DNA from: Saprospiraceae bacterium
GTDB taxonomy: Bacteria > Bacteroidota > Bacteroidia > Chitinophagales > Saprospiraceae
DNA: 64,000 nt
NCBI GenBank assembly: GCA_029251525.1
Contig: JAQXDE010000016.1
Span: 124,001-188,000 of the forward strand
Direction: 5' to 3'
The position numbers and the translations under genes are program-made. Shown here one piece after another: positions 8,167-16,439 of this stretch; the stretch's first letter is position 1, and every line of letters begins with the position of its first letter. The notes beneath the pieces are model-generated. The model ran no database searches. It was not told where the DNA came from and was given only the letters and a program-made list of their open reading frames with translations.

Positions 8167-10476
8167 TTATCTTTTTGGTCTTACAACCATATCTTTCTTC
8201 TCTCTTATCACCTTATAATCTTCAAATCCTTTACGGACACCTTTCACTTCCCAGTCAAAGGAATAATTACCCGTTCCTCCGTATAACTCTTTGACTTTAA
8301 ATCCTTCTTTAGTCTTTTCAATCACAGCTAAGCCAAGCGATTCGGCAGAAAGTGGGGATAGCATCACTGTCATACCATCCTCTGCAATTACTAAGGTATA
8401 ATGATCTGAAAATGGAACTAAGGCTTCACCATTTACTAACTGCGCAGTTCCTCGTTCATAAGCACCTGCTTCAGGCCCTTCCAAACTGGCATACCAAATC
8501 TCCTCTTCCTCATTTTCCGGATGATCCATTCGGAAATTTTTCACATCGGCAAATACAATACCGTCTCCATTAGTATCGATAGCTAATCCAGCCTGTGCTG
8601 TTTCAAAAGCATCATAAACGGCGATGCCACCATATTCATTACTAGCCGATGAAACATAAAGATTAGTGTTAATTGATGATGCAAAATAGGTATTTACATA
8701 TCCCATTCCGGATACAGCATCTGTACCTAATTGAACAGTGGCATTATTGCCAAATTGGTTCGTAATGTCAATTCTACCGCCACCAGCAGATGTTTTCGTT
8801 AAGTCAATCAATGGCTGATTATTATTTCGAAGGAAAATCCCAGTACCATCATTTGAATTTAAAATAATTTGATTGCCGGTACCATTGAGAGGATCTCTTA
8901 AGGTTAGAATTCCACTGCCACCCAAAGAAACAACATTGGTCCCCTGATTATAAAGATCAATAGAACCCTGATCGCCAATTTTGCTGTAAGAATTCGGGAA
9001 AAATTCATTCTGAAACATACCTTGACCATTAACATACAGCTCAGCCCCCGTTGTATTATTGGAGAAATTATCTATTCCTACATTGACTTTACCATCATAA
9101 TAAACAGCATTTGCAGAAGAATTCTCTGTCCACTTCCCTTCTGCAATAGATACTGCGTTGCCATTTGTGATTGACAAAGTATTATTTGAAAAAGATAGAT
9201 TCTGCAACTCATTTGAAGCACTAAAGTCTCCGTCTCTAACATTAAGTGTCGTTGAATTTCCGTCTGTAATATTTATAGTTACATCATCTCCAGATTTGAG
9301 GTTACTCAGATCCTGAAACTCATTAGTTGGATCGGCATCGTCGTCGTCATTGTTGAAGCTGACATTGTTTCCATCGCTAATCGAAACGTTAACGGTAGAC
9401 CCAGTTTCTGTGATAGATAAGTCTTGGAATTCGTTGGTTGGATCGGCATCGTCGTCATCATTGTTAAAGCTAGCACCGTTTCCATCGCTAATCAAAACGT
9501 TAACGGTAGATCCATTTTCAGTGATAGATAAGTCTTGAAATTCGTTGGTCGGATCGGCATCGCCGTCTGTACCTCCAGTTGGGATAGAAATTGTATTTCC
9601 ATTACTAATGCTAAGTTCAGTTCCATTAATACTTAAGGTCTGGAGTTCATTCAATGAGTCATCATCGTTATCAGAAATACTAAATGAAACAGTATTGCCA
9701 TTAGATATGTTAAGATTCACATCTGATCCCGTGGTGTTTACACTTAAATCTTGGATTTCATTGCTTGGATTTGCATCCGCATCACCTGGAAGGACGATCT
9801 CGTTTCCATCACTGATTTGTAACTGATTTCCATTTATACTTAGTGTTTGAATTTCATTGGTAGGGTCAGCATCGGCATCGGTACCCCCTGTAGGAATAGA
9901 AATAGTGTTTCCATTACTAATACTTAGCTGGTTGCCACTAATACTTAGTTCTTGATTATCTGTGTTAACTGCTGATGTATTTACAGTTAAAGGGCTAGAT
10001 GGGGTTCCATTTCCATTAATAGAATTATCTGTGGTAACCGTTTGACTTCCCCAGTCATCTCCCGAGGATCCACCATCTGCACTGAAGGCGTGCATAGCAT
10101 AGGGAACGGCCATTAGTTGAGTGATTCCCATTTGATTAAAGTCATTCCCATTATTTTCATCTAAATCAATTCGGATAAAGTGCCGATCTGCAGACCAGTC
10201 AATGGATGAAAAATCACCCACATCTGAGGAGCCAGTTCCAATTTGTAGATTTAGAATACCTTCAGATCCTGTGTATATTGCATTGTGTGTTTCTCTGTAC
10301 AGTATATCACCATTTGCTGAACCTTTAACTATCCAAAAACGCATACTTACGAAATCATCTTTAATGATTTCGCCTTGCTCGTTTTGTACAACAGCCTGGT
10401 AATTGAAGCCTTGGTCAGATTGGGCGAAAGAATAGGATGACCAGCATAAAAAAATAAATATTATATAATTTTTCAT
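8167..10476 (-). CDS. Large secreted repeat protein, tail-fibre-like, 769 residues
   Basis: A signal peptide (residues 1-18, ending SFAQ) is followed by a domain at about 20-135 (FNYQAVVQNEQGE to QLMAVPYAMHAFSA) that is common at the start of Bacteroidota surface fibres. Residues 150-440 are tandem repeats built on the pattern DADPTNExQxLSIxxxx, xxxISDGNxxSxx, rich in Asp, Asn, Ser and Thr; three of them are almost identical at DNA level with a 111-base period (37 residues). Residues 640-769 form a second conserved domain containing WYASLEGPEAGAYERGTA and an SFDWEVKGVRKGFEDY segment. There is no T9SS sorting domain at the C-terminus. It lies 14 bases after a gene that carries one, so both are probably co-transcribed. 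A role in adhesion or surface structure is an inference. Confidence 0.8.
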   Translation of the reverse strand: MKNYIIFIFLCWSSYSFAQSDQGFNYQAVVQNEQGEIIKDDFVSMRFWIVKGSANGDILYRETHNAIYTGSEGILNLQIGTGSSDVGDFSSIDWSADRHFIRIDLDENNGNDFNQMGITQLMAVPYAMHAFSADGGSSGDDWGSQTVTTDNSINGNGTPSSPLTVNTSAVNTDNQELSISGNQLSISNGNTISIPTGGTDADADPTNEIQTLSINGNQLQISDGNEIVLPGDADANPSNEIQDLSVNTTGSDVNLNISNGNTVSFSISDNDDDSLNELQTLSINGTELSISNGNTISIPTGGTDGDADPTNEFQDLSITENGSTVNVLISDGNGASFNNDDDDADPTNEFQDLSITETGSTVNVSISDGNNVSFNNDDDDADPTNEFQDLSNLKSGDDVTINITDGNSTTLNVRDGDFSASNELQNLSFSNNTLSITNGNAVSIAEGKWTENSSANAVYYDGKVNVGIDNFSNNTTGAELYVNGQGMFQNEFFPNSYSKIGDQGSIDLYNQGTNVVSLGGSGILTLRDPLNGTGNQIILNSNDGTGIFLRNNNQPLIDLTKTSAGGGRIDITNQFGNNATVQLGTDAVSGMGYVNTYFASSINTNLYVSSASNEYGGIAVYDAFETAQAGLAIDTNGDGIVFADVKNFRMDHPENEEEEIWYASLEGPEAGAYERGTAQLVNGEALVPFSDHYTLVIAEDGMTVMLSPLSAESLGLAVIEKTKEGFKVKELYGGTGNYSFDWEVKGVRKGFEDYKVIREKKDMVVRPKR
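9329..9561 (-). repeat. 111-base tandem repeats inside the fibre gene
   Basis: The block starting GGATCGGCATCG on the plus strand recurs at 9329, 9440 and 9551, an exact 111-base (37-codon) period. The first two units differ at few positions, and more divergent units continue to about 9960. Such near-identical in-frame units can change copy number by slippage or recombination. Confidence 0.8.
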
Positions 10477-10490
10477 GTTACTAAGAAAAT

Positions 10491-10967
10491 TTAGAGTTTA
10501 ATGAAAGAAATTGAGGAGTTATAATTTGAATTTTGAATTTTCAGGTGGTAAACACCTTGAGGGAATTTGCTTATGTCAAAGTCATATTTTTCATTTGATA
10601 ATATTCCATTTTTAACAACTTGACCATGAACAGAGTAAAGAGTGTACTCCATTGGATAATTTACTTGATTTAATCGTAATGTAAATTGACCAGAATTTGG
10701 ATTAGGGAATAATACTGCTGCAGCTTGTGAATTAAGATGTTTGGATGTGGAGGTAATGCTTTCCTCTTTTGGAAGGTGAAATCCCTCAAATATTAATAAT
10801 TCGTTTGAATATGACTTAGTCATCGTTTCACCAATTGACCAGTAAATTGTAGAATTGGAATTACTAAATGATGTTCCAGCATTCGCAATAAGTTGTTTTT
10901 TGATTGTTTGCGAAAAAAGAGTGGAACTCAAAAATAGCGTAAAACCAAAAAATAGTAGTTGTTTCAT
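10491..10967 (-). CDS. Short T9SS type A sorting-domain protein
   Basis: The 158-residue protein has a signal peptide (residues 1-19, ending LFSQ), about 60 residues of mature sequence containing a YWSIGE segment, and a C-terminal type A T9SS sorting domain (about 82-158). Hallmarks of that domain are LFPNPNSGQFTLRL, YTLYSVHGQVV and FPQGVYHLKI near the end. The product should be exported by Sec, cross the outer membrane by T9SS and be anchored or released. The small cargo resembles the stub proteins that precede fibre or adhesin genes in Saprospiraceae. It is the first gene of the minus-strand pair with the 769-residue repeat protein. Its function is unknown. Confidence 0.85.
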   Translation of the reverse strand: MKQLLFFGFTLFLSSTLFSQTIKKQLIANAGTSFSNSNSTIYWSIGETMTKSYSNELLIFEGFHLPKEESITSTSKHLNSQAAAVLFPNPNSGQFTLRLNQVNYPMEYTLYSVHGQVVKNGILSNEKYDFDISKFPQGVYHLKIQNSNYNSSISFIKL

Positions 10968-11857
10968 TCTTTGAGAAGATTTAGTGAGTGAATAGGAATA
11001 GAAAAACTTTTATGATTTGGCGAAGGTAGAGGGAATAGGCACCTTCTTATTAGGGTCAGCAACTTAATTACATAGGGTCAAGACCTTATTTCTTGGAACA
11101 GATTAGTTTAAAAGGGAATCGAGAATAACATTTACAATGTTATTACTCCAAATAGGATTGGTTTAATTGGGTAATAATAAGTATAAATTGCTAAGATAAT
11201 TACCACATTAAACCAAGTAAATCCTTATCCTGATTTAAGTTTTGATAGGTGATTGTTTCAGTTAGTTGAGTCTGGGGTGCTGAGAAAGGTGATTTTAGAA
11301 TTTGTAAGTAATAAAGACTTCACGCAAGATCAAAAAATTAAATGATTCAAATTGGGAAGTCTGTGCTTTTGGGAGGTTAGGCTATTAGTTCAGATAATGT
11401 ATAGCAGCAGGACGATTTAAATCCTATTGATATTGATAGTTGTTAGGGAGAATAATGAGTAAGGATGAATATACTATGATAGCCTTTAGAATTGGAAAAA
11501 GAGTGCACAAAATACTTTTTCAATCGAGAAATTTTGAATTTTGAAATATTCAGGATTTAATTGGAAATTTCGATCATTTTTTTGAGGAGTACAATAATAT
11601 TAGAAGATGTAAAAGGTAATTAAAACTATTTCAGTTAATGGATATACCTGATCAAGAGGTACGGAAGTTTCTTTTGTAATTTGTTCACTTACTTATTTGT
11701 CTGAATGTTCTATAACTTTGGTTTAGTACTAACCTATAATAAGGTTTAACATAGATTTAGTATTTTAATATTCTTAGATATAACTATTAGTTAGACAAAT
11801 AGTTTGAGGGAAACTAACATTTTGATGCTGCTCTTATGTACTATTGAAACAAAATTA
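10968..11857. other. Gene-free stretch, mostly decayed sequence
   Basis: Nearly 900 bases contain no intact ORF. The only coding-like piece is a plus-strand segment at 11551-11679 that resembles the end of an integrase-type transposase. The 5' part should include the promoter of the minus-strand pair, but no close match to TTTG / TAnnTTTG was found there. Confidence 0.5.
11551..11679 (+). pseudogene. Possible transposase C-terminal remnant
   Basis: Twenty-two codons read QDLIGNFDHFFEEYNNIRRC and two more residues before TAA at 11617-11619. The FxxYNNIRxxx pattern resembles the end of the integrase core of IS3/IS481-type transposases (YNxxRPH). A neighbouring frame continues LKLFQLMDIPDQEVRKFLL to TAA at 11677-11679. 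No inverted repeats or upstream catalytic residues were found, so this is a weak call. Confidence 0.25.
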
Positions 11858-11865
11858 TAAATTTG
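11858..11865 (+). promoter_or_regulatory. Candidate -7 element of hutH
   Basis: TAAATTTG fits TAnnTTTG exactly and ends 20 bases before the ATG at 11886. No good TTG box lies 19-21 bases upstream, so the promoter may depend on an activator. Its position argues against translation starting further upstream at TTG 11844. Confidence 0.45.
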
Positions 11866-11885
11866 CCAAAAATAAGACCAAACCA

Positions 11886-13436
11886 ATGTTTAATTACGGA
11901 AAAGATAATCTAACCACAGGAAAAGCCTTGCAATTACTTCGGGGAGAATTAATAGCTAAAATTGATATTTCCACTCGGAAGAAAATCCAAAAGTGTTACG
12001 ATGAAGTCGTCTCAATTGCTCAAAGTGAGGCGGCAGTATATGGTATTAATACTGGATTTGGTCCATTGTGTAATACCAAAATATCAAAGGATAAGACCAA
12101 ACAATTACAACGGAATATTTTGCTTAGTCATAGTGTTGGAGTAGGAGAGCCTGTGGCAAAAGATATTTCAAAATTGATGCTGATTTTAAAAATCCACGCC
12201 TTGTCACAAGGTTTTTCAGGAATTGCTCCTGATGTTTTGGACCGCATTATTTTTTTGCTAGAGAATGATATTATCCCAGTAGTACCTGAGCAAGGATCAG
12301 TTGGTGCTTCTGGAGATTTGGCACCTTTGTCGCATCTATTTTTGCCTTTGATTGGAGAGGGAAAAGTTTTTTATCAAAACAAAATTACAAATACCTCCAA
12401 CGTCTATAAGAAGCTAAAAGTCTCAGCCTTAGAACTTGGTCCAAAAGCTGGTTTAGCTTTAATAAATGGCACTCAATTTATTGCTGCTCATGCTGTAATG
12501 GTGGTGGAAAAGTTGCACACTTGTCTAGCACATGCAGACATAATTGCAGGTTTAATGATTGAAGGATTGAAAGGTTCTTCTTCACCATTTATGCAAGAGT
12601 TACATGCGATTAGACCGTATAAAGGAAATATTCATGTAGCCAAAAGAGTACAATGCTTTTTAAAGGGGTCGCAAATTTTGAAGTCGCATAAAGATTGTGA
12701 TCGAGTTCAGGATCCCTATTCAATGCGTTGTGTTCCACAAGTTCATGGAGCCTCAAGAAGTGCTTGGTTGCATTTGAAAGAAAGTGTTGAAATTGAAATT
12801 AACTCTGTTACAGATAATCCTATTGTATTTTCAAAAGATTTCACCATTAGTGGTGGTAATTTTCACGGACAACCATTGGCTTTACCTATAGATTATGCTT
12901 GTTTAGCCGCTGCTGAATTAGGAAATATTTCAGATCGTCGTTCTTACCTTTCTTTGGAAGGGAAATACGGTGATGTGCCAAAATTATTAATGAAAGATAC
13001 TGGAGTGAACTCTGGTTTTATGATTTTACAATATACTAGCGCAGCATTGGTAAGTGAAAATAAAGGTTTATGTTTTCCTGCAAGCGCAGATAGTATTCCA
13101 ACTTCATTGGGGCAAGAAGATCATGTTAGTATGGGATCGATAGGAGGAAGAAAGGCATTAAAAGTTTGCAATAATCTTGTCAATATTTTATCTGTTGAAA
13201 TGCTTTGTGCTGCTCAGGCTATTGATTTCCAAAGACCATTGAAATCTAGTAGGATTTTAGAGCAAGTACATGCCGAAATTCGTAAAAATGTAACTCATGC
13301 AAGGGAGGATCGTATTTTTTCAAAGGATATTGAAAAAGTGGCAAAATTAATAGAAAGTAAAAGCTTGATTGTAATTACCAATAAGTTTAAACGATCAGTT
13401 GATAGTGATTTTGAAAATATTTTTGAGAAATATTAA
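11886..13436 (+). CDS. hutH: Histidine ammonia-lyase
   Basis: This is the first step of histidine degradation: L-histidine to trans-urocanate plus ammonia. With the ATG at 11886 the protein has 516 residues, and the tripeptide A-S-G that cyclises to the MIO cofactor falls at 141-143 in GSVGASGDLAPLSH, almost the same numbering as in well-studied enzymes (142-144). Other family segments are YGINTGFGPL, the SVTDNPIVF segment, the GGNFHGQPLAL segment and the QEDHVSMG loop. A TTG at 11844 could add 14 residues, but the -7 element at 11858 and the family length favour the ATG. hutU follows after 59 bases, so the two probably form an operon. Confidence 0.95.
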   Translation: MFNYGKDNLTTGKALQLLRGELIAKIDISTRKKIQKCYDEVVSIAQSEAAVYGINTGFGPLCNTKISKDKTKQLQRNILLSHSVGVGEPVAKDISKLMLILKIHALSQGFSGIAPDVLDRIIFLLENDIIPVVPEQGSVGASGDLAPLSHLFLPLIGEGKVFYQNKITNTSNVYKKLKVSALELGPKAGLALINGTQFIAAHAVMVVEKLHTCLAHADIIAGLMIEGLKGSSSPFMQELHAIRPYKGNIHVAKRVQCFLKGSQILKSHKDCDRVQDPYSMRCVPQVHGASRSAWLHLKESVEIEINSVTDNPIVFSKDFTISGGNFHGQPLALPIDYACLAAAELGNISDRRSYLSLEGKYGDVPKLLMKDTGVNSGFMILQYTSAALVSENKGLCFPASADSIPTSLGQEDHVSMGSIGGRKALKVCNNLVNILSVEMLCAAQAIDFQRPLKSSRILEQVHAEIRKNVTHAREDRIFSKDIEKVAKLIESKSLIVITNKFKRSVDSDFENIFEKY

Positions 13437-13495
13437 TGTCTCAATTTTAAGTAAAATTGTTTTTAATGATTTAAACCTCTTCAAAGAAAGAAATA

Positions 13496-15511
13496 ATGAC
13501 AGATAAAATCGTAAATTTCCAAGTTAAGATCAAACAAGGAATTCCTAATGAATTACCTATTGTAAATCCTTTTCCTCGCAATGTAAATAGTGCACCGAAA
13601 CGGAAGGATATTTTATCAAAAGAGGAAAAAAAATTAGCGATAAAAAATGCTTTAAGATATTTTCCTGAGGATTGGCATTCAACTTTAGCACCAGAATTTG
13701 CGACTGAATTAAATGATTACGGCCGCATATATATGTATCGGTTTCAGCCAGATTATGAAATGTATGCACGGCCTATTTCTGAATATCCTGCGCAATCTCA
13801 GCAAGCTGCATCTATCATGTTGATGATACAAAATAACTTGGATCCGAACGTGGCACAGCATCCAAATGAATTAATTACTTATGGTGGAAACGGAGCTGTT
13901 TTTCAAAATTGGGGGCAGTATCTTTTGACGATGCAGTATCTTTCAGAGATGACGGATGAGCAAACTCTGCATATGTATTCAGGACATCCAATGGGAATTT
14001 TTCCTTCCTCTAAAGATGCTCCTCGAGTTGTAGTTACTAATGGGATGATGATACCAAATTATTCTAAACCTGATGATTGGGAAAAGTATAATGCTCTTGG
14101 TGTAACACAATATGGACAAATGACGGCTGGCTCCTACATGTATATTGGTTCACAAGGAATTGTTCATGGGACAGCTATCACGGTCATGAATGCATTTCGA
14201 AAAAAATTACAAAAAGGAGAAACGACCAAAGGGAAAGTTTTCCTCACTGCGGGTCTTGGAGGTATGTCTGGTGCTCAACCAAAAGCTGGGAATATTGCTG
14301 GTTGTGTTACTATTTGTGCAGAGGTAAATGAAAAGGCTGCTGTCAAAAGACACGATCAAGGATGGGTTGATATTTTGATTTTTGATTTAGATGAGTTAGT
14401 GGATAGAGTTAGAATTGCTCAAGAAAAAAAGGAAGTGGTTTCAATAGCATATGTTGGAAATGTAGTCGATGTATGGGAGCAGTTTTTTGAAAATGGAATT
14501 TTTGTTCATTTAGGTTCTGATCAAACATCATTACATAATCCTTGGTCTGGAGGATATTATCCAGCTGGCTTGACAATCGAAGAGTCTAATTTAATGTTGA
14601 GAACCGATCCTGAAAATTTTAAAGTTAAGGTACAAGAATCACTTCGACGGCATGCCAATGCTGTCAACAAACATACTGCTCAAGGTACTTACTTTTTTGA
14701 TTATGGAAATGCTTTTTTATTGGAGTCATCTCGAGCAGGTGGAGATGTAATGGCTGAAAATAAAATTGATTTTAAATATCCATCTTATGTTCAGGATATT
14801 TTGGGGCCAATGTGTTTTGATTATGGCTTTGGTCCTTTTCGTTGGGTTTGTGCCTCTGGTAAAGAGTCTGATTTAGATAAAACAGATAAAATTGCCGAAG
14901 AGGTAATGTTAAAGATAAAAGCAACTGCACCAGAAGAGATTCAACAGCAAATGCAAGACAATATTAAGTGGATTCAAGATGCAAAGAAAAATAAATTGGT
15001 GGTGGGTTCGCAGGCTCGTATTTTATATGCTGATACAGAGGGTAGAATTAAAATTGCTAAAGCTTTTAATGATGCAATTAAGAATGGAGAAATTTCTGCC
15101 CCAATAGTTTTGGGGCGTGACCACCATGATGTAAGTGGAACGGATTCACCTTATCGAGAAACAAGTAATATCTATGATGGCTCAAAGTTTACCGCTGATA
15201 TGGCAATTCATAATGTGATTGGAGATAGTTTTCGTGGTGCAACTTGGGTATCAATTCACAATGGAGGTGGAGTTGGATGGGGAGAAGTGATAAATGGTGG
15301 GTTTGGAATGTTGCTTGATGGGTCAATGGAGGCAGAAAAACGATTGAAAAAAATGTTATTTTTTGATGTTAATAATGGAATTGCGAGAAGAAGCTGGGCG
15401 AGGAATGATGAAGCAGTTTTTGCCATAAAGAGAGAGATGGAAAGAACTCCAGAGTTAAAAGTAACTCTGCCTAATATAGTAGATGATGATTTATTAGACC
15501 AGATAATTTAA
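13496..15511 (+). CDS. hutU: Urocanate hydratase, long form
   Basis: It hydrates urocanate to 4-imidazolone-5-propionate in the cytosol using tightly bound NAD+. At 671 residues it is about 110 longer than the usual bacterial urocanase and matches the long form found in Bacteroidota and eukaryotes. Visible hallmarks are the GGNGAVFQNWGQY segment, YSGHPMGIFPS, YGQMTAGSYMYIGSQGIVHG, GLGGMSGAQPKAG (NAD site) and the active-site Cys452 in GFGPFRWVCASG. The gene sits 59 bases behind hutH. The next enzymes, imidazolonepropionase (hutI) and formiminoglutamate hydrolysis, are not in this window. Confidence 0.95.
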   Translation: MTDKIVNFQVKIKQGIPNELPIVNPFPRNVNSAPKRKDILSKEEKKLAIKNALRYFPEDWHSTLAPEFATELNDYGRIYMYRFQPDYEMYARPISEYPAQSQQAASIMLMIQNNLDPNVAQHPNELITYGGNGAVFQNWGQYLLTMQYLSEMTDEQTLHMYSGHPMGIFPSSKDAPRVVVTNGMMIPNYSKPDDWEKYNALGVTQYGQMTAGSYMYIGSQGIVHGTAITVMNAFRKKLQKGETTKGKVFLTAGLGGMSGAQPKAGNIAGCVTICAEVNEKAAVKRHDQGWVDILIFDLDELVDRVRIAQEKKEVVSIAYVGNVVDVWEQFFENGIFVHLGSDQTSLHNPWSGGYYPAGLTIEESNLMLRTDPENFKVKVQESLRRHANAVNKHTAQGTYFFDYGNAFLLESSRAGGDVMAENKIDFKYPSYVQDILGPMCFDYGFGPFRWVCASGKESDLDKTDKIAEEVMLKIKATAPEEIQQQMQDNIKWIQDAKKNKLVVGSQARILYADTEGRIKIAKAFNDAIKNGEISAPIVLGRDHHDVSGTDSPYRETSNIYDGSKFTADMAIHNVIGDSFRGATWVSIHNGGGVGWGEVINGGFGMLLDGSMEAEKRLKKMLFFDVNNGIARRSWARNDEAVFAIKREMERTPELKVTLPNIVDDDLLDQII

Positions 15512-15616
15512 AAATTTAATTGCAGCTTAAACATAGGCTTAATAGCCCTCATTGAAATCAAATGATGAGTCATAATGTTAAGTCTGTGTTTTACCTTTAC
15601 CCAAAATTAAAAAACA

Positions 15617-16222
15617 GTGAGCTGGATAAAAACGATAGATTTTACTGAAGCATCCGAGGCACTAAAGAAAATTTACAAACGGGTCACTGGTCCTAATAAT
15701 AATGTTGACAATGTTCTGAAGATTCATAGTCTGAGGCCACATACCTTGGTGGGGCATATGGCACTATACAAAAATGTTTTACATAATTCTAACAATACAC
15801 TTCCCAAATGGTATTTAGAGAGTTTAGGAACTTATGTAAGCTACCTAAATCAATGTAATTATTGTGTCGATCATCATGCAGAAGGGTTAAAAAGATTATT
15901 GGGAAATGATGAAAAATATAAAGAAATAAGAACGAATATTGAAAGAGATAAACTAGAGAATTCTTTTGATGAAAAAATGTTGGAAGGGTTTCGTTATGCA
16001 AAGAAATTGACCTTAAGTCACCATCTCATTTCTAAAAAAGATATGGAAGCACTTCGAAGTGTTGGGTATGATGATGGAGAGATATTAGAAGTCAATCAAT
16101 TGGTGAGTTATTTTAATTATGTCAATCGTACAGTTGTAGGCTTAGGAGTCAATATTGATGGAGACATTTTAGGTCTGTCACCAAATGAAAATGATGATCC
16201 AAATAATTGGAATCATAAATAG
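15617..16222 (+). CDS. AhpD-like carboxymuconolactone-decarboxylase-family protein
   Basis: The 201-residue protein has the complete AhpD active-site pattern E-X11-C-X2-C-X3-H: E68, C80, C83 and H87 in the YLNQCNYCVDHHAEG region. Members of this group are thiol peroxidases or reductases of the alkylhydroperoxidase fold, often annotated as peroxidase-related enzymes. It starts at GTG (15617); no in-frame ATG lies near enough upstream. It follows hutU by 105 bases and may be read with the hut genes, although an oxidative role in histidine degradation is not known and would be new. Mature length and fold are usual for the family. Confidence 0.8.
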   Translation: MSWIKTIDFTEASEALKKIYKRVTGPNNNVDNVLKIHSLRPHTLVGHMALYKNVLHNSNNTLPKWYLESLGTYVSYLNQCNYCVDHHAEGLKRLLGNDEKYKEIRTNIERDKLENSFDEKMLEGFRYAKKLTLSHHLISKKDMEALRSVGYDDGEILEVNQLVSYFNYVNRTVVGLGVNIDGDILGLSPNENDDPNNWNHK

Positions 16223-16439
16223 TGATATTCCTTTTATGACAAACGTATTGAGTTTGATATTGAGGAGACAATATTCGAATGTTAAATTAAAATTATTTTT
16301 TATATTTGTTTTATCCTTTCGACCTTCCCAAAACTCACCTAAGTTATAAAAGCTGTTTATCATGTTTTAATAAAAAGAAATAGGTTCACTTTCGTATTCA
16401 TTTTTCATTAAACTAAAAATAATCTAATCTAGTCGAATT

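Noticed and set aside
9350-9826. Two plus-strand ORFs opposite the fibre repeats
   Set aside because: They mirror the repetitive codons of the minus-strand fibre gene and have repetitive, non-protein-like composition.
8167-10476. Prophage tail fibre
   Set aside because: The repeat type resembles tail fibres, but there are no phage genes nearby, the protein has a Sec signal peptide and it is paired with a T9SS-tail gene.
11844-11885. TTG start of hutH 14 codons upstream
   Set aside because: A TAnnTTTG box at 11858 lies inside the extension, and the ATG at 11886 restores the standard residue numbering of the MIO tripeptide.
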